Part shown: piece by piece, positions 1 to 11,695 of the stretch | Numbering within the stretch: position 1 is the stretch's first letter | Layout: each line of letters starts with the position of its first letter | Source of the DNA: Cucumis sativus | Lineage: Eukaryota > Streptophyta > Magnoliopsida > Cucurbitales > Cucurbitaceae | DNA length: 64,000 bases | Direction: 5' to 3' | Assembly: GCF_000004075.3 (NCBI RefSeq) | Contig: NC_026660.2 | Location: 23,439,498 to 23,503,497, forward strand | Program-made: the position numbers and the translations under genes | Notes under the pieces: generated by a model | Told to the model about the DNA's origin: nothing | Seen by the model: the letters and a program-made list of their open reading frames with translations, nothing else | Databases searched by the model: none

Positions 1-366
1 AATACAACTAAAACGGAAATGATATTAATTTAGAAACAATAGTTATGATAAATTAAAGGGGGGGGTGGGAACTTATAAAGAAATGTGGACTAATTTAGAG
101 GGTAGTAAGATGTTCATAGGACTAAGTCAAACATTGGAATTGGAGGTTCTTTGTGACAAATTAAAAACTCTCGAAAGGTTTATAGCTTAGCTAGAGAGAT
201 TGTCCAGTTGTGAACATTTCAAACTTTGACTTGTTTATATAATTAAATATTTGTTAAGTTCTATGATCCAAACAAATATTGTACCACTAAATAATTAAAA
301 TAAATTAACGGTGTATATCAGGAGTATTTTTTTAAAATTATCACAACAGCAGACTGTACAAATCAG

Positions 367-399
<33 letters not shown>

Positions 400-1060
400 T
401 GTGTTTAAGAATTGTCATCTGTTTAATTAATTTTTAAGTCGTTATATTTTCAAATTTTAGCATTACTTAATTTAATCGATTAAAGTATGAAAAGGGTATA
501 TGAAAAATAATTTTGATGATTTAAGTTGCAATAATGCCTTTATAAAGTGTAATATAACCTGTAGATATTGTTATTAATTTTATAAACTTAAAAATGTTTA
601 ATATATCAGCAGGAACACGTGTGTGTACAATATCTTACACGATAATTGTTGGCATGTCTTTTAATAATAAAGATTATTTGAGACTTGATAATTATAAGGC
701 AATGGGATTGTAAGAATAAGACTATAAGAGTAATATTTATTAGTTCCTTTCCTCCAAACTTGAAGGCCAAGAAGAAGCTTCTACTTCTCGTCCTATTCTC
801 ATTCATGAAAAAGAAAAAGAAACCAAGTATAAACATTTTATACAGTTCTTAACGATCATATAAGTGTTATGGCGTACTGGGTGGTGTGTTGAGGGGAAAT
901 ATAGCCCCAAAAACGTCCACAGAGCTCATCAATGGGTTTTAAGCTCACCAGCCTTGTTGTAAGGAGGGCATGCATGGCTTATGGAGTTGGAGCATGTGAC
1001 TTTAATAGCGTCTGTAATATTATATCTATTTTCACTTAATTCAAGCTGTGATTTTATGAT
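1..1060. other. AT-rich intergenic DNA
   Basis: No convincing gene. Most is AT-rich with a TTA microsatellite. A patch at about 850-1020 has higher complexity and an RY-type CATGCATG element at 969-976. On the minus strand a TATAAAAT lies at 835-842, but the only reading frame nearby is a 76-codon low-complexity one starting at 836 with no recognisable domain. A promoter-like relic is possible; no product is claimed. Confidence 0.5.
368..399. repeat. (TTA)n microsatellite
   Basis: An uninterrupted trinucleotide run of about ten TTA units, read directly. It lies in gene-free DNA. Confidence 0.95.
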
Positions 1061-2200
1061 CTTATTTTGATTATTGTGATATATGTTTTGAGCAATTCGA
1101 AGGTAGAATGTGGTGATGATGTCGATTTGGAGCTAATTCGAGCAAAACGATGTCAACCGAAGCAAATGAGTAATGAAATGAAGCCAATTAGGCTTTTGTC
1201 TCGTAGCGCAGTAATTGTCCTACGGCGCTATGCGTGGTGTTGTAAGATAGAAGAGATTATTATTCACGAAAATGATGTGGCACCATCTCCGAGTGTCACG
1301 GTACTCTAAACTATTTGTGCATGCAAAGACCACCCAACAACACAACACTTATTTAAATAATCATTTCTGCCACAAGTCAAACCTACTTCGAATTCTGAGT
1401 CGTTTCTCTTTTTTTACCTCTTTTAGTCTAGTTTTGTTCACGAACACTTATTTATCATTCGGCAAGTTGATGCTAGGCTAAGGTACTTGTTTTAGCTTGA
1501 GAATTTAAAAATCTCCCTTTGTTCCTTTGAATTTATGAGAGTTAGAACTTGTTTCAATTATGTCTTTGAATGGTGTTTTGTTATATGTTTGGAAGCATGA
1601 GGTATGTGTAACTTATGCTTTACATTGAATCTTTGGCTCGTAACAATTTGATAAGATATAGTTTTGCAATAGGTTAGCTCAGCGGGCTAGTCTATTTTGA
1701 TGAGCATTGTTCCAACCAATCTAGAATTAAAGCTAATGAATATCATTTATATACATGGAAATTAGACATTTCACTTGAGGATCTCTTGATCTTAATGCTA
1801 TTGAAAAATTCAATTATGCATACTTAATCGTATTTGATTGAACATTAAGAAGCTTGGAGTAATTTAGTTATCTTAAATAATTAAATTGATTAAGTGAAAG
1901 TTAAGTTGCATATCAATAAAAGGTGATAACTCAATAAATAAATTCTTTGCATAAATAGAGATCACTGCAACCCAAGTTAGCTCTCTTTTTATTGAAACTT
2001 TATGATTATGACAATTGAAATCAACTTCAACACCCCCCTCTTTATTTACCATGGTTGGAAATTATTTGGTTTGAGAGATTATTGTGCTGAGAATTTCGAT
2101 CGTTATTGAGCAACTAAATCTATCTAATAGTCCTACCTGTTCATGATTTTAGACATATCATAAAGTCTAACATACATGTTAGTTAAACAAGTCCTCATGC
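1060..2200. mobile_element. Possible old LTR-retrotransposon leader remnant
   Basis: This stretch is richer in sequence than the flanking AT-rich DNA. Its general look resembles the LTR and untranslated leader of plant LTR retrotransposons. No paired LTRs, primer-binding site or gag/pol domain could be identified. If it is such an element it is old and broken. It could equally be anonymous intergenic DNA; the call rests on impression, not on a domain. Confidence 0.2.
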
Positions 2201-3873
2201 TTAGAATTTAAAATAAGAATTCAATATATAATTGATGGCTCTAGCGTTCCCTTACATCTTCTAAGATTTGAAAATGTCACCCTTGCTTGTCTTATAAGCT
2301 TGCTTCGTTCTCACTCACATGCATCCTTGGATAATTTCGAGGCCACTCAATATATAATTGATCCAAGTGAAACACACTTAATTTTGGAGTTGTTATGATT
2401 GAACCCCTTTAAAAGTAAATGCATTTTATTGGTATAAATAGTAACTTTTAGTTCTTTTAAGTTTTTTTAACTATACGTTTACGTTCATGTTCCTAAATCC
2501 CTCTAATTCAGATGTGATATCGATTCATTAATACATATATTATATTTAGATTATGTAGATAACATATCATGATAAGATTTAACTTAACCACTGCCGGCCA
2601 ACTCCATCCAAAGATGAGATGGAACTGCGGTATTATCCTTGAATTCGGCAACAAGCACGTATAAAATTTGAATCAAACAGTCTCAAAGCGTTCAAAATTA
2701 GTGGCAAAGAAAAAGAAAGTTTGAAAAGAAAAAAGATTCTTAAAAAAAAACTGATAGGAAAAACATGGTGGATGAGAAAAAATAATGATGCAGCCCACTC
2801 TAGTTTGGGAAGAATTGGGGTCAAATTCTGCTTTTAGTGAATGGAGTTGAATAATTGAACTACTTAATCATACTTTATGTGAATAATTTTCCAAAAAAAG
2901 GGAAGTAAGTTACAAAAAGCCCGACTTATATTTGCTTAACTACACATATACAACTGTACTAAAATGGCCGGCAACTTAGCTAATGTGCCATATTGTCATA
3001 TAATCTTAATATAAGGTCAGTTTTGCCGTATAATTCATATATAAAACAAAAAAATAAAGCGGATTCAACTTCTAAATTTTTTTTCAAACGTTCATCTTAG
3101 CAGAGGCTTTTTATTCATTTTTAGAGACAAAAACTTTCTTTTCGACTAACTTCAGATATTAAAAATCCAAATTTTATTCGAATTTACTAAAGAGAAAAGG
3201 GGCGGTCGTAAATTATGAAAAAGAAGAAGAGGAAGAGAGAAGACTAATAGAGAAAGATAATGAAGTTGACGGAATGTTGGTTTGAAGTTTTCTCAGCATC
3301 CATACAATGTTCGCCTAATTTAATACCTGTAAAGAGATTGCTTTTGTTTTTCGATTAAAAATCTTACATTTTGTATTTACAATGTGGGAATACAATTTCT
3401 ACTGGTTTTTCTACATTTCATTGGGGGAAAAAAAAGCAATCAAATTATGAAAAAACAATATATGACTTGGTCTTTTACCATGAAGATTAGGAACTTCAAT
3501 TATTTTCAACATATCCAGAAATAGATATACTAGTTAAATAGTAAAAATGAAGTCGGGAAGAAAGTCGATCTAAATAGTTTTCAGGAAATTATAACATATA
3601 CTGTAAAGCTACAATGGTTCAGTAAAAGCAAAACCAGATTGCTGATGCAAGAAAATTTTGCCTTCTGCTATGTCACAATTCATGCCCAAGGGGAAATGAA
3701 TATTTCTATACGAACTATCATCTTTTCCCAGTTAACGGCAACTCGATGACTAATGAGTATGAACAGAGTAAGTTTCTAGTGCAAATGTTAGAATTTGAGC
3801 TTTTACCAAATTACAACCCAAGCGTATGAACATAGCATCCAAGCGTCTGTAGTTGTAATCAGAGAGAAGAATA
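2200..3873. other. Intergenic DNA downstream of the BUD31 gene
   Basis: AT-rich DNA with no recognisable coding exon, RNA gene or repeat. The short minus-strand reading frame at 2633-2824 is phenylalanine-rich, lacks a domain and is probably chance. The last part should hold the 3' UTR of the BUD31 gene. Confidence 0.5.
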
Positions 3874-5367
3874 TCAATCTCCACTTGCACAGCCCCTGCA
3901 ACCACAGTGCACACACTCAATAACTTTCTCCTCCCTCAAGTGCTTGGGAACCCGGCACACGCATGTTGTCGCAAAGTTGTGATCTCGAGGTTGCATGCAT
4001 CTTAGACAGCACAAACGTTCATAACCAGGCTGCACAACAGTAGCAGTTAAATAAAACTAGAATTGAACACATTCAAGGCAGGAACAGTGCAACCTTACAA
4101 GTCGAAACATTGGGGAGAAACATATTCAAATTACAATCCATGCCTTCTATTGGAAATTTGAAATGGCAAATTATATTACCCACAATGCGTAATACGAGAA
4201 TCCTGATATTAGTCCATTCAAAATCATGTAAACAGTTGAATATGTACATTCATCCCAACTCTTCTTTATTATAAAGACACGTAGGTGTAGTGCTGTGTGC
4301 CTTGCTTTCTTTCTGTACTGTGTACTTGCCTCTATCTGTCTCAATAAATGAAGAAAGGGCCCCTCGTTTTTCAAATTTTTCGCCAGGGTAATGCCTAGTT
4401 CTTTAAAACTCAAAGAACATGGTTGTACAACCTATAAACTAGATCCTGTTCAAGTAAGGTAGGATCCTATTCAAATAAGGTTGTGGCTAGGATGCCTATT
4501 TTATCAAAAAGTTCCATAAAAAGAACCCCCCATGTTTTTTTGTTATATTCTAGAAGGCTAATGCAACTCCACGAATCTTAAAACTTCTAAAACAACTTAT
4601 CTAACTTGAAATAATTTTTCGTTATTTGGTTGCTTCATACTTGCCTATCTACAACCACTACGTAACATTTTTTTAATAAAGAAACCAACCAACTTCATCC
4701 CTGTAAGCAATTTCAAATACTTAGCCTATGTAAGCCACAAACTAGTAAGCAAATGAGCAAAATGCATATCATGTCAAGCTTTTGTTCATCAATTTATGAG
4801 AAAAACAATCAGAATGACTAAACGATTTTCTAAGGCAGAGGTAAGACACAAAATAGAATGTTTGTAGGTTGGAATACCAATACAAAATGAGCAAAAAAAT
4901 ACAAGGAGCCACATTTAATTCTCACTTTGAAAGGATCACAGCATGAACAACTACTCAGAACTAGATAATGTAAGAGAGGGAAAAACAAACCTTCTTCCAT
5001 TTTGCAATTAAGTTACGATCAGCATAGCCTTGGTCCAAACAGAACTCAAATAATTCCTTAGATATTTCCTTCCTTCGATGATAAAGATCAAAGATATAGC
5101 GGCTTTTCTGATGTGCTATTTTGAATATAGGCCATAAAGTCTCGCACTTTCTCTTACCATCATGTGGGTCATTCTCAGCTGCAGTCAACAAAAGAGTAAA
5201 TCAACATCAAAGTCATAAACCCTAGTGAAGAGAAACGAAATTATTGGATAATAAAAAACGATAGAGATAATACCTTCTCTCATCTTAGCTTGCAACTCTC
5301 GGAGTGTTGGTTCAATTAGCTCCCATCCCTCCGGATACTTGACACGGTTCGTCTTAATCTTGGGCAT
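3874..5367 (-). CDS. BUD31: BUD31/G10 spliceosome component
   Basis: BUD31 (G10 family) is a small nuclear protein of the spliceosome that acts around Bact/catalytic assembly. The CDS joins 5367-5274, 5178-4991 and 4029-3874, giving 145 residues, the usual plant length. The start is at the conserved [16 protein letters not shown]. Exon 1 ends in phase 1 (MRE plus G) and exon 2 continues with [19 protein letters not shown]. Exon 3 opens [19 protein letters not shown] and ends in the cysteine-rich block [13 protein letters not shown]; its CxxC-type cysteines, together with CCLRC and CVCR, form the zinc-binding region of the family. All junctions are GT-AG and in frame. The second intron is 961 bp and holds a small imperfect tandem repeat. 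No damage seen. Confidence 0.96.
4442..4483. repeat. Imperfect tandem duplication of about 21 bp in BUD31 intron 2
   Basis: Two adjacent copies beginning GATCCTGTTCAAGTAAGG and GATCCTATTCAAATAAGG lie inside the second BUD31 intron. They are read directly and differ at two of the first 18 bases. Confidence 0.8.
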
Positions 5368-5870
5368 TTTTTTGCCTGCAAATTTGATAATAAAACGAAA
5401 CGACCAAGTTCAAAATTATCCCAGTCATTAAATCAACAAGACAAGCATTTAGAGATTTTGTCCAGCTAATACTTAACTCGGGCTCTCTTTTTCGTGTTTC
5501 TATCCTCTTTCTATATCGTTCAAGCACATTATCGTACAGAATCCCCAAAAGGCAAAAAGCCCAGAAACCCTAAGGGAAAGGGAGTGAACCAACGAGACGA
5601 AGATAGAGAATTTACCTGGAAAATTTCCTTGAGGGCGGGTGAATGAAGATACAGGAAGAACTTGAAGGCGAGAGAGAGCGGGTGGGACAGTAGGTAAAAG
5701 AGATTGAAAGGAAAGAAAGTTAAAAAAGATGGTTGTTTGATTCAATTCTCCGCAGAAAGTTGAAGTGGAAAATTGAAATCGAAGCAAAGTTAAATGAAAT
5801 TGTGAGAGATTAGTGAAAGAAGAAATGAGAATCGGAGAGAGGAAGGGTGGAGAAGGAGAGCGGTTTCAGA
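5368..5870 (-). other. BUD31 5' UTR with an intron
   Basis: Just upstream of the ATG an acceptor (TTTGCAG, ending at 5376) leaves only 8 bp of UTR on the coding exon. A matching donor (CAG|GTAAAT) lies at 5616/5615. This implies a 240-bp 5'-UTR intron at 5376-5615 and an upstream UTR exon extending to about 5870. A telobox-like AAACCCTAA sits at 5564-5572 in the intron. 5'-UTR introns are common in constitutively expressed plant genes. The transcription start is not determined. Confidence 0.6.
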
Positions 5871-5879
5871 TCTAAAAAC

Positions 5880-6595
5880 AGGGGAGCCGCCGCTTCATCG
5901 GAATTTCAGATATTTTAATTTTAACTTCCAATAACTCAATAACAACAAATAAATAAATTCAAATTTTATTTTAAAAATTACAAATATGATAAAATTATTA
6001 AAATATTCTATACTATTATAATGTTAACATTGATGTGCCAAACTATTAAAATGTCACATCATTCTTCTTTTCATTCAATTGACTACAGTAAGTAACTAAT
6101 TATTAAATTTGATCAAAGTACAATAACTTTAATGAGATAATTGTATTAAGTCATAAATATTAATAACAAATGTGAAATAATTCAAATTACCAAAACTCAA
6201 ATGTCAAATTTAGTAAAATATAAAGTATCAACGACTTTCATTTTCGTATATCGTTTGATCTGTTCTAATTTTAAATTGTGTTTAGTAAATTTTTTGAAAT
6301 TTGAAAAATGTTAAATAAATATAATGTCTTCATTACCACTTACGTGAAGGAAAAAGGATTTGTGATCTGAAAAACTTGTTTTGGGTTGTTCATCTTATGA
6401 TACATTAAATTGAACTCGAGAGATCTTTGATGCCATGAAAATGGTAAAGCCTTGGATACAAATATTCTCAGACTAAATTTACATTATACGCTACAATATT
6501 AATTACAGCAAGGAGGAAGATGTTGGAATAAAATAAAGGCTAATACCTAACTTGGCAAAGTCTCTTCTACCCAAGGTTGATGATTTCTTTTTCTC
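5880..6595. other. Intergenic DNA between BUD31 and the kinase gene
   Basis: AT-rich spacer. Its left part should contain the BUD31 promoter and its right part the 3' UTR of the kinase gene. No TATA box or other element was clear enough to annotate. Confidence 0.5.
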
Positions 6596-9500
6596 CTAAA
6601 ACAATTCAAACTCAAGGTGTTCTCCAGTGGACTTACTTTCCAAATACCTGAATTTGTTTTGTTGAGCAATCATACTTGTAATGTCCACATCACATAAATC
6701 TGGAAGTTCTGGAGGAACTGCACACCGGATTAATGCCCAGTTTAGCCCCTCGAAGAAGGGGTGCTGTTTGATTTCCGCAGCTCCTTTCTCTGTCCCGAAA
6801 CGATTTTCGGGTTCTTTTACCAACAGTCCTCGGATAAGATCCCTTGCTTGGAAACTAACGATTGGGGTGTCGGGAAAACTGAGGCCTTGCATTATTACAT
6901 TGGACAATGTTTCATCATTGTTGGAACCCTTGAAAGGGGTTCTGCCATACAGAAGCTCGTAGAGAAAAACACCAAACGTCCACCAATCAACTGCAGCTCC
7001 ATGACCCTCTCCTTTAATGATCTCAGGAGCCAAATATTCGTGAGTGCCAACAAAGGAATTCGAACGTGCATCAGTGGGTTCGGCAACGAGTTGGGGTAAC
7101 GACCTGATCTGTGTTGTGAGGTCAGGTTTTGACTTCCTTGTTTTAGCAGCAGCAGGTAGAAACCTGGGGCTGAAGCATGGGACTTGACATGATGGTTCAA
7201 TGCAAAATGGTTCAGCACAACTAGAATCTGTACAGGGACCTGATGTTTTCACCAAGTCTGCATTGAAGGAAGACGACTTCAGGAGTGTTGGATTGACCGT
7301 GCACCTAAGCGAAAGGTCAAAGTCGGTAAGCATTATGTGACCATCTTCCCTGACAAGAATGTTCTCCGGTTTCAAGTCTCGATAAATAACTCCAAGCATG
7401 TGTAAGTACTCCAAAGCAAGCAGAACCTCAGCAACATAAAATCTGCATGCATAATGAAATAGAGGATTAGTTTTAGAAAAAGATTTATACAGGAAATGTA
7501 CGACTGCTTGATCACAACCAGATACAAGATTCATCAAGTTAAAATTTAGACACTACAAACAATAGAAAGAATAAGTAAATACGGACATCATAAAGCTTGC
7601 CTACTGAACAACTAAACATTAATTAGAAATCAAGCTCTACCAAAGCAAGTCTTGTAAGCATGAAAAGGCTCAAACATATTCCAATTTTCATGGATTCATT
7701 GTCAATTAGAGACAAGATCTCAGCTGATATCTTATTTTTGTCTTCGTTTACAAGAATTGACCTCCATTACTATGGCAAGTTATTGACAAGTAGAAGTCAC
7801 TAACAATGGCATACCATTAGCGGGTGTTGAGAGTCTAGAAGTTCGGTGACGTATATAAATTCAATGCATGTATGATTGAAGGCAAGAAAACTAGTAGTTT
7901 TCTTTCAGTGGCGGTGGAATGATCTATTACCCGCAAGAGAGTATATCAATTAGATCAAAGAAACTTCAACTTGCATGTTTACGGTCTACATAACTTATAG
8001 ACTTGTAGTTGAACAATTGAATGGTATGAAAAATAAAGAGTTCATGAGTTAGAAAAGCAAATAAATAGGAGATTTATTAGCTTGTGGCTGTATGTTCATA
8101 ACAGAAGATCAATACCATATTAACTGTTTCCACCGGCCAAATTCAGTGACCAGTCATCGATGTGAAAAAGATATTCCAGATTGGCGAAGAAAATTATTGT
8201 AATATGCAGACAAGTGAAGGATGAGTTTATAGCATCTGCCTCAAATTTATGTATTTTACTTGTGCTGTTTGGAGCTTTTTATGTCTACTTAATGTTGGCA
8301 AACAAGATGCAGAAGGTGAACTCAGGCTTATAATTTTACCTTGCTGCGGGTTCAGGAAAAACTCTCCCTAGCTGCTTCTGCCGCAGAACATGAAGATCTC
8401 CTCCAGGACAATACTCCATGACGAGACATGATAGATTATCTGTAGTAAACTGAACATAAAGTGTAGGGAGGAATGGATGATCTAGCATTCTCAGTATTTC
8501 TCTCTCAGTTTGTGCTCTAGGCATTTTCTTCCGTCTTGCTAGAAACTCGTTGTCCATGACCTTAATGGCAAATAGGCACTGAGTGTCAGTTAGCTCGGCA
8601 AGATACACTGTTCCAATGTCCCCACAACCAAGCTTCTTTAGAAGATTAAAATGCCGCAAGCTAAGGACCCCATGCTGCAATTGTGCATTGCGTATGGCTT
8701 CCCACCTAAAATCTTTTGACATATGAGGTCTGTTACCAGTACTTGATCCATGCCCATTGCTATCATCACTTATAATACTCGTCGTACTACTACTGTACTC
8801 ACCTTGACTACTTTTTGAGCTTTGCGAAAATTCACCCTTATCTCGTACCCTTGCATTTCTTTTTACTTTAACATCAGACGCCTTGCTATCCACATTGATT
8901 CCTGTTTTGTTACCACCAGATTTTGGATTGGTTATGTTTACATCACTACTAAAAGCACTAAACTGAGATGCAGAGCCTTTCTTGGAGTCTTTAGCTGCAC
9001 TATTCAATGCACAGTGACACCTCTCGCATATTAACTTCTTTTTACTGGGATCATTATCCCCATTGACTGCATTGTATGTGCTTGAACTACATGTTGGAGA
9101 ACTCAAATCCTGTTTGACTTTCTTCTTAGCCAGCCCCTTGTTCCTAATAACTGGTTTAACAGAACGGGAGGCACTTCTAGATAACTTGGTTACCTTATTT
9201 CCACTACCCAACTTAGATGAAGATGCAGTTTGCAACCTACCTTTGCGTCCTGCCTTAGATGATGTCACTTTATTTGCTACCCTACTTCCTGCAAGAATTT
9301 TCTTCTCCTTCTCCAAAACTTTGCCAATTGTGCAAGAAGATATAGATGGTGGAGTAATGGACTCCTCTTCCTTCTCCAGCTCTGCTTTTAATGTTTGGGA
9401 TCCAACTTTCTTTGGCAAAGTGGGTTTGATGTTTGATTCCACAGTAGCAACCTCAATATGTTTTTGTGTTTTCGCGACGGGCAACTGAGAAGAATGAGCA

Positions 9501-10096
9501 CTAGCACCCGGTGATTTAACAGCAGATGCCCGGACATGCTCAAGTCTCTTTTCAAAGATCAATTTCTTTTCCTCTGGAACCAGGGATATTTCAACCACAC
9601 GTCCCCCTTTACCATTATCTGAAGAAGAGCCTGACTCGGTGGCTTCAACCATGACTGAATTGTACAATGTCTTGATCCGCCCAGCTTCTGAAATTCTTGA
9701 AGAGCTAGACAGTTTTGATGATCTCTTCGTAGCAGCCATTTCAGATGCCTTTGAAAGGCATAGTTCCCTAAGTGCTTGCTTCAGACTACCAGAATCAGAA
9801 GTACCAATACCTGGCGAGCGCGGTATGCCAACAGTTATTGGCTTCTTTAGTGTACTTTTTCTCAGTGTGTTTACATCTACTTGCGAATGACCTAAACTCT
9901 TGGATGCATTTTTAATACTAATTGACTCAAAAAGCTGATTGATATCATCCTCTAGAGATCCCTTGAATCCAATTTTCAATGCAGAAAGTCTTCGATCTTT
10001 GTCTGATACAAAATCTGAATGACGAGATCCACTCTTACTTTGAACAGGTTTGATTTCTTCACTTGCTTCAACAATCTCACAAGTACCAGATCCCAT
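6596..10096 (-). CDS. KIPK: AGC-VIII serine/threonine kinase, KIPK/D6PK type
   Basis: The CDS joins 10096-8340 and 7442-6596, giving 867 residues. The long basic, serine-rich N-terminus (about residues 1-480) includes a cysteine patch (ICERCHC). The kinase domain starts near residue 483 with [14 protein letters not shown], the ATP-anchoring lysine in FAIKVMD, and the catalytic loop [10 protein letters not shown] near 608. The magnesium motif is DFD instead of DFG, diagnostic of plant AGC-VIII kinases. A cysteine-rich insertion ([16 protein letters not shown]) follows before GTHEYLAPE. The protein ends FELF, a PIF-type FxxF docking tail. Family members phosphorylate PIN auxin exporters; KIPK binds the kinesin KCBP. 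The single coding intron falls between EPAAR and FYVAEV, a position conserved in the clade. An in-frame ATG 17 codons upstream (10147) is possible, but [11 protein letters not shown] matches the start I recall for KIPK. Confidence 0.93.
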
Positions 10097-11470
10097 TACT
10101 ACCTTCGTCCTTATACTAAAGCCCTTAGGCTCCTCAGAACTTAGCAATTCTGTGGTTTATTGATCCACAATGCTAATCCCTTTCCAACATGATACAAAGG
10201 ACTAAAAAGTATGAAAACCAAACTCTCATACTCTTGAACTATTTTTTGCATCACTAAAACATTGAATACCCACTCTTCTACTAGCCATAACCTGCAACAT
10301 TCAAATATGAAATCATCATAAAAATGTTCAAGATATGAGTTAGTTGAAGATATATGTAAGATACCCTAAGAGCTCAACAGTTTAACCCAAATGTGCATCG
10401 CTAATCAAGGTTACCTGTCTTACTAATGTTGTCATTTCTGCTATTATCATTATTGTTGCTGTTGTCACATTTGGAAACAGCATAATTGTCAAAATTAACA
10501 AGCCATGTGAAAGTTTGATGTCATTTTCATAAACAAAGACATATGCAGGTATGATGATTTCCCAAACTGTTATTTAAAAATTTATTCAAGTACACAAAAG
10601 AAACCACCAGTGTTGGCAGTTACTCCTGATATCCCAATGGTTGAAAAGAACTCAATATGCTGCTCCACACATCAAAAGTCCCAAAATAAAAAATAAAAAA
10701 AATAAACCCCGAGTGATAAATCTCAGAGAAAAACATGAAGAGATAAGAAATAACTACAGTACAAATAACAGCAGATTGAGTAATAATAAAAATCAATTGG
10801 TTCCAATATATCACTAGCCCCAAAAGATACTTAAATCATCCAACAAACGGTCAAGACACATTCACAAACAAGCTCAAGATTTAGAACCATCAAGAAGAGT
10901 TCCAGCTCCAGCTACCAAAAAAAAAAAAAACTTTAAAAAAACGACTGGATCGAAGAAAACACAAACCCATCAGTGTAACTTCAAACCACTAGAAACCCAT
11001 CTCAATATTTACACCCACATCTAAGATTTCACAGTAAAACAGCATTCCACTTCAAATGACATTCTAGAATATCCAAAAAAAAGCCAAAAGAACTCAACAA
11101 CAAAGGAAAAGCAGGGAAATGGGATTGAAGAAAAACAGCGTAAAGGTAACAAAAACCTCAAAATCCGGGAGCAGGAGGTGTAAAAGAGAGGTGGGATAGG
11201 AAAAAGACATAAAAAGAACTGAAGAGAGGATCAAAATCAAAAGGGAAAGAGAGTGAGATCAGATAGAGGATTTACCTGAGATATGAAGTGAAGTGAAAAG
11301 GAGGGGGAATGCAATGGATTTGGGGAAAATGGAAGAGAGATCAGAGGGAAAACCTAGTTTAGAAGGGCGGAGCGGTGGGCGGAGAGAAGAAAAGAGGAAG
11401 AGGAAGAGGAAGAGGAAGAAGAAGAGAAGAGAAGGGGGAGGTTTAGAGAGAGAGAGAGAGTAAAAATAGT
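10097..11470 (-). other. KIPK 5' UTR with a 984-bp intron
   Basis: An acceptor (GTTGCAG) ending at 10292 and a donor (CTCAG|GTAAATCC) at 11276/11275 frame a 5'-UTR intron of 984 bp at 10292-11275. The distal UTR exon is purine-rich on the plus strand (pyrimidine-rich on the transcript). Unlike the BUD31 UTR intron, this one is long. The transcription start is not fixed; the GA tract near 11460 is close to the likely upper end. Confidence 0.55.
11381..11460. repeat. GGAAGA/GA purine tract in the kinase 5' leader
   Basis: A run of GGAAGA-type units followed by a GA dinucleotide run. In the direction of the kinase transcript it reads as a CT/TCTTCC-rich tract, a common feature of plant leaders and core promoters. 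Confidence 0.85.
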
Positions 11471-11671
11471 ATCTTTCTCTTCAGAAAATGGGATACTGCC
11501 TCTGAGTCTGATTATTTAGGAGAGAGATAAAGGCCCCACTTTGGCAGCTTATGAGCAGTGGGTTTAATGCAACACATCAATTTAATCAATCTGACTTTCC
11601 CAATTAATTTCCTTTTTTAAAAAAAATCATCTTTCCCACTATTTTAATTTTTTCACACTTTCAAAAAAAAA

Positions 11672-11695
11672 ATATATATATATATATAATATATA
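11672..11695. repeat. (TA)n microsatellite
   Basis: Dinucleotide TA run with one interruption, read directly. Confidence 0.85.

Noticed and set aside
6681-7218. Plus- and minus-strand frames of about 100 codons over the kinase exon
   Set aside because: They lie in other frames of the kinase coding sequence, which has clear catalytic motifs; they are shadows.
9063-9488. 141-codon plus-strand frame opposite the kinase N-terminus
   Set aside because: Antisense shadow of a serine/lysine-rich coding exon; no recognisable domain.
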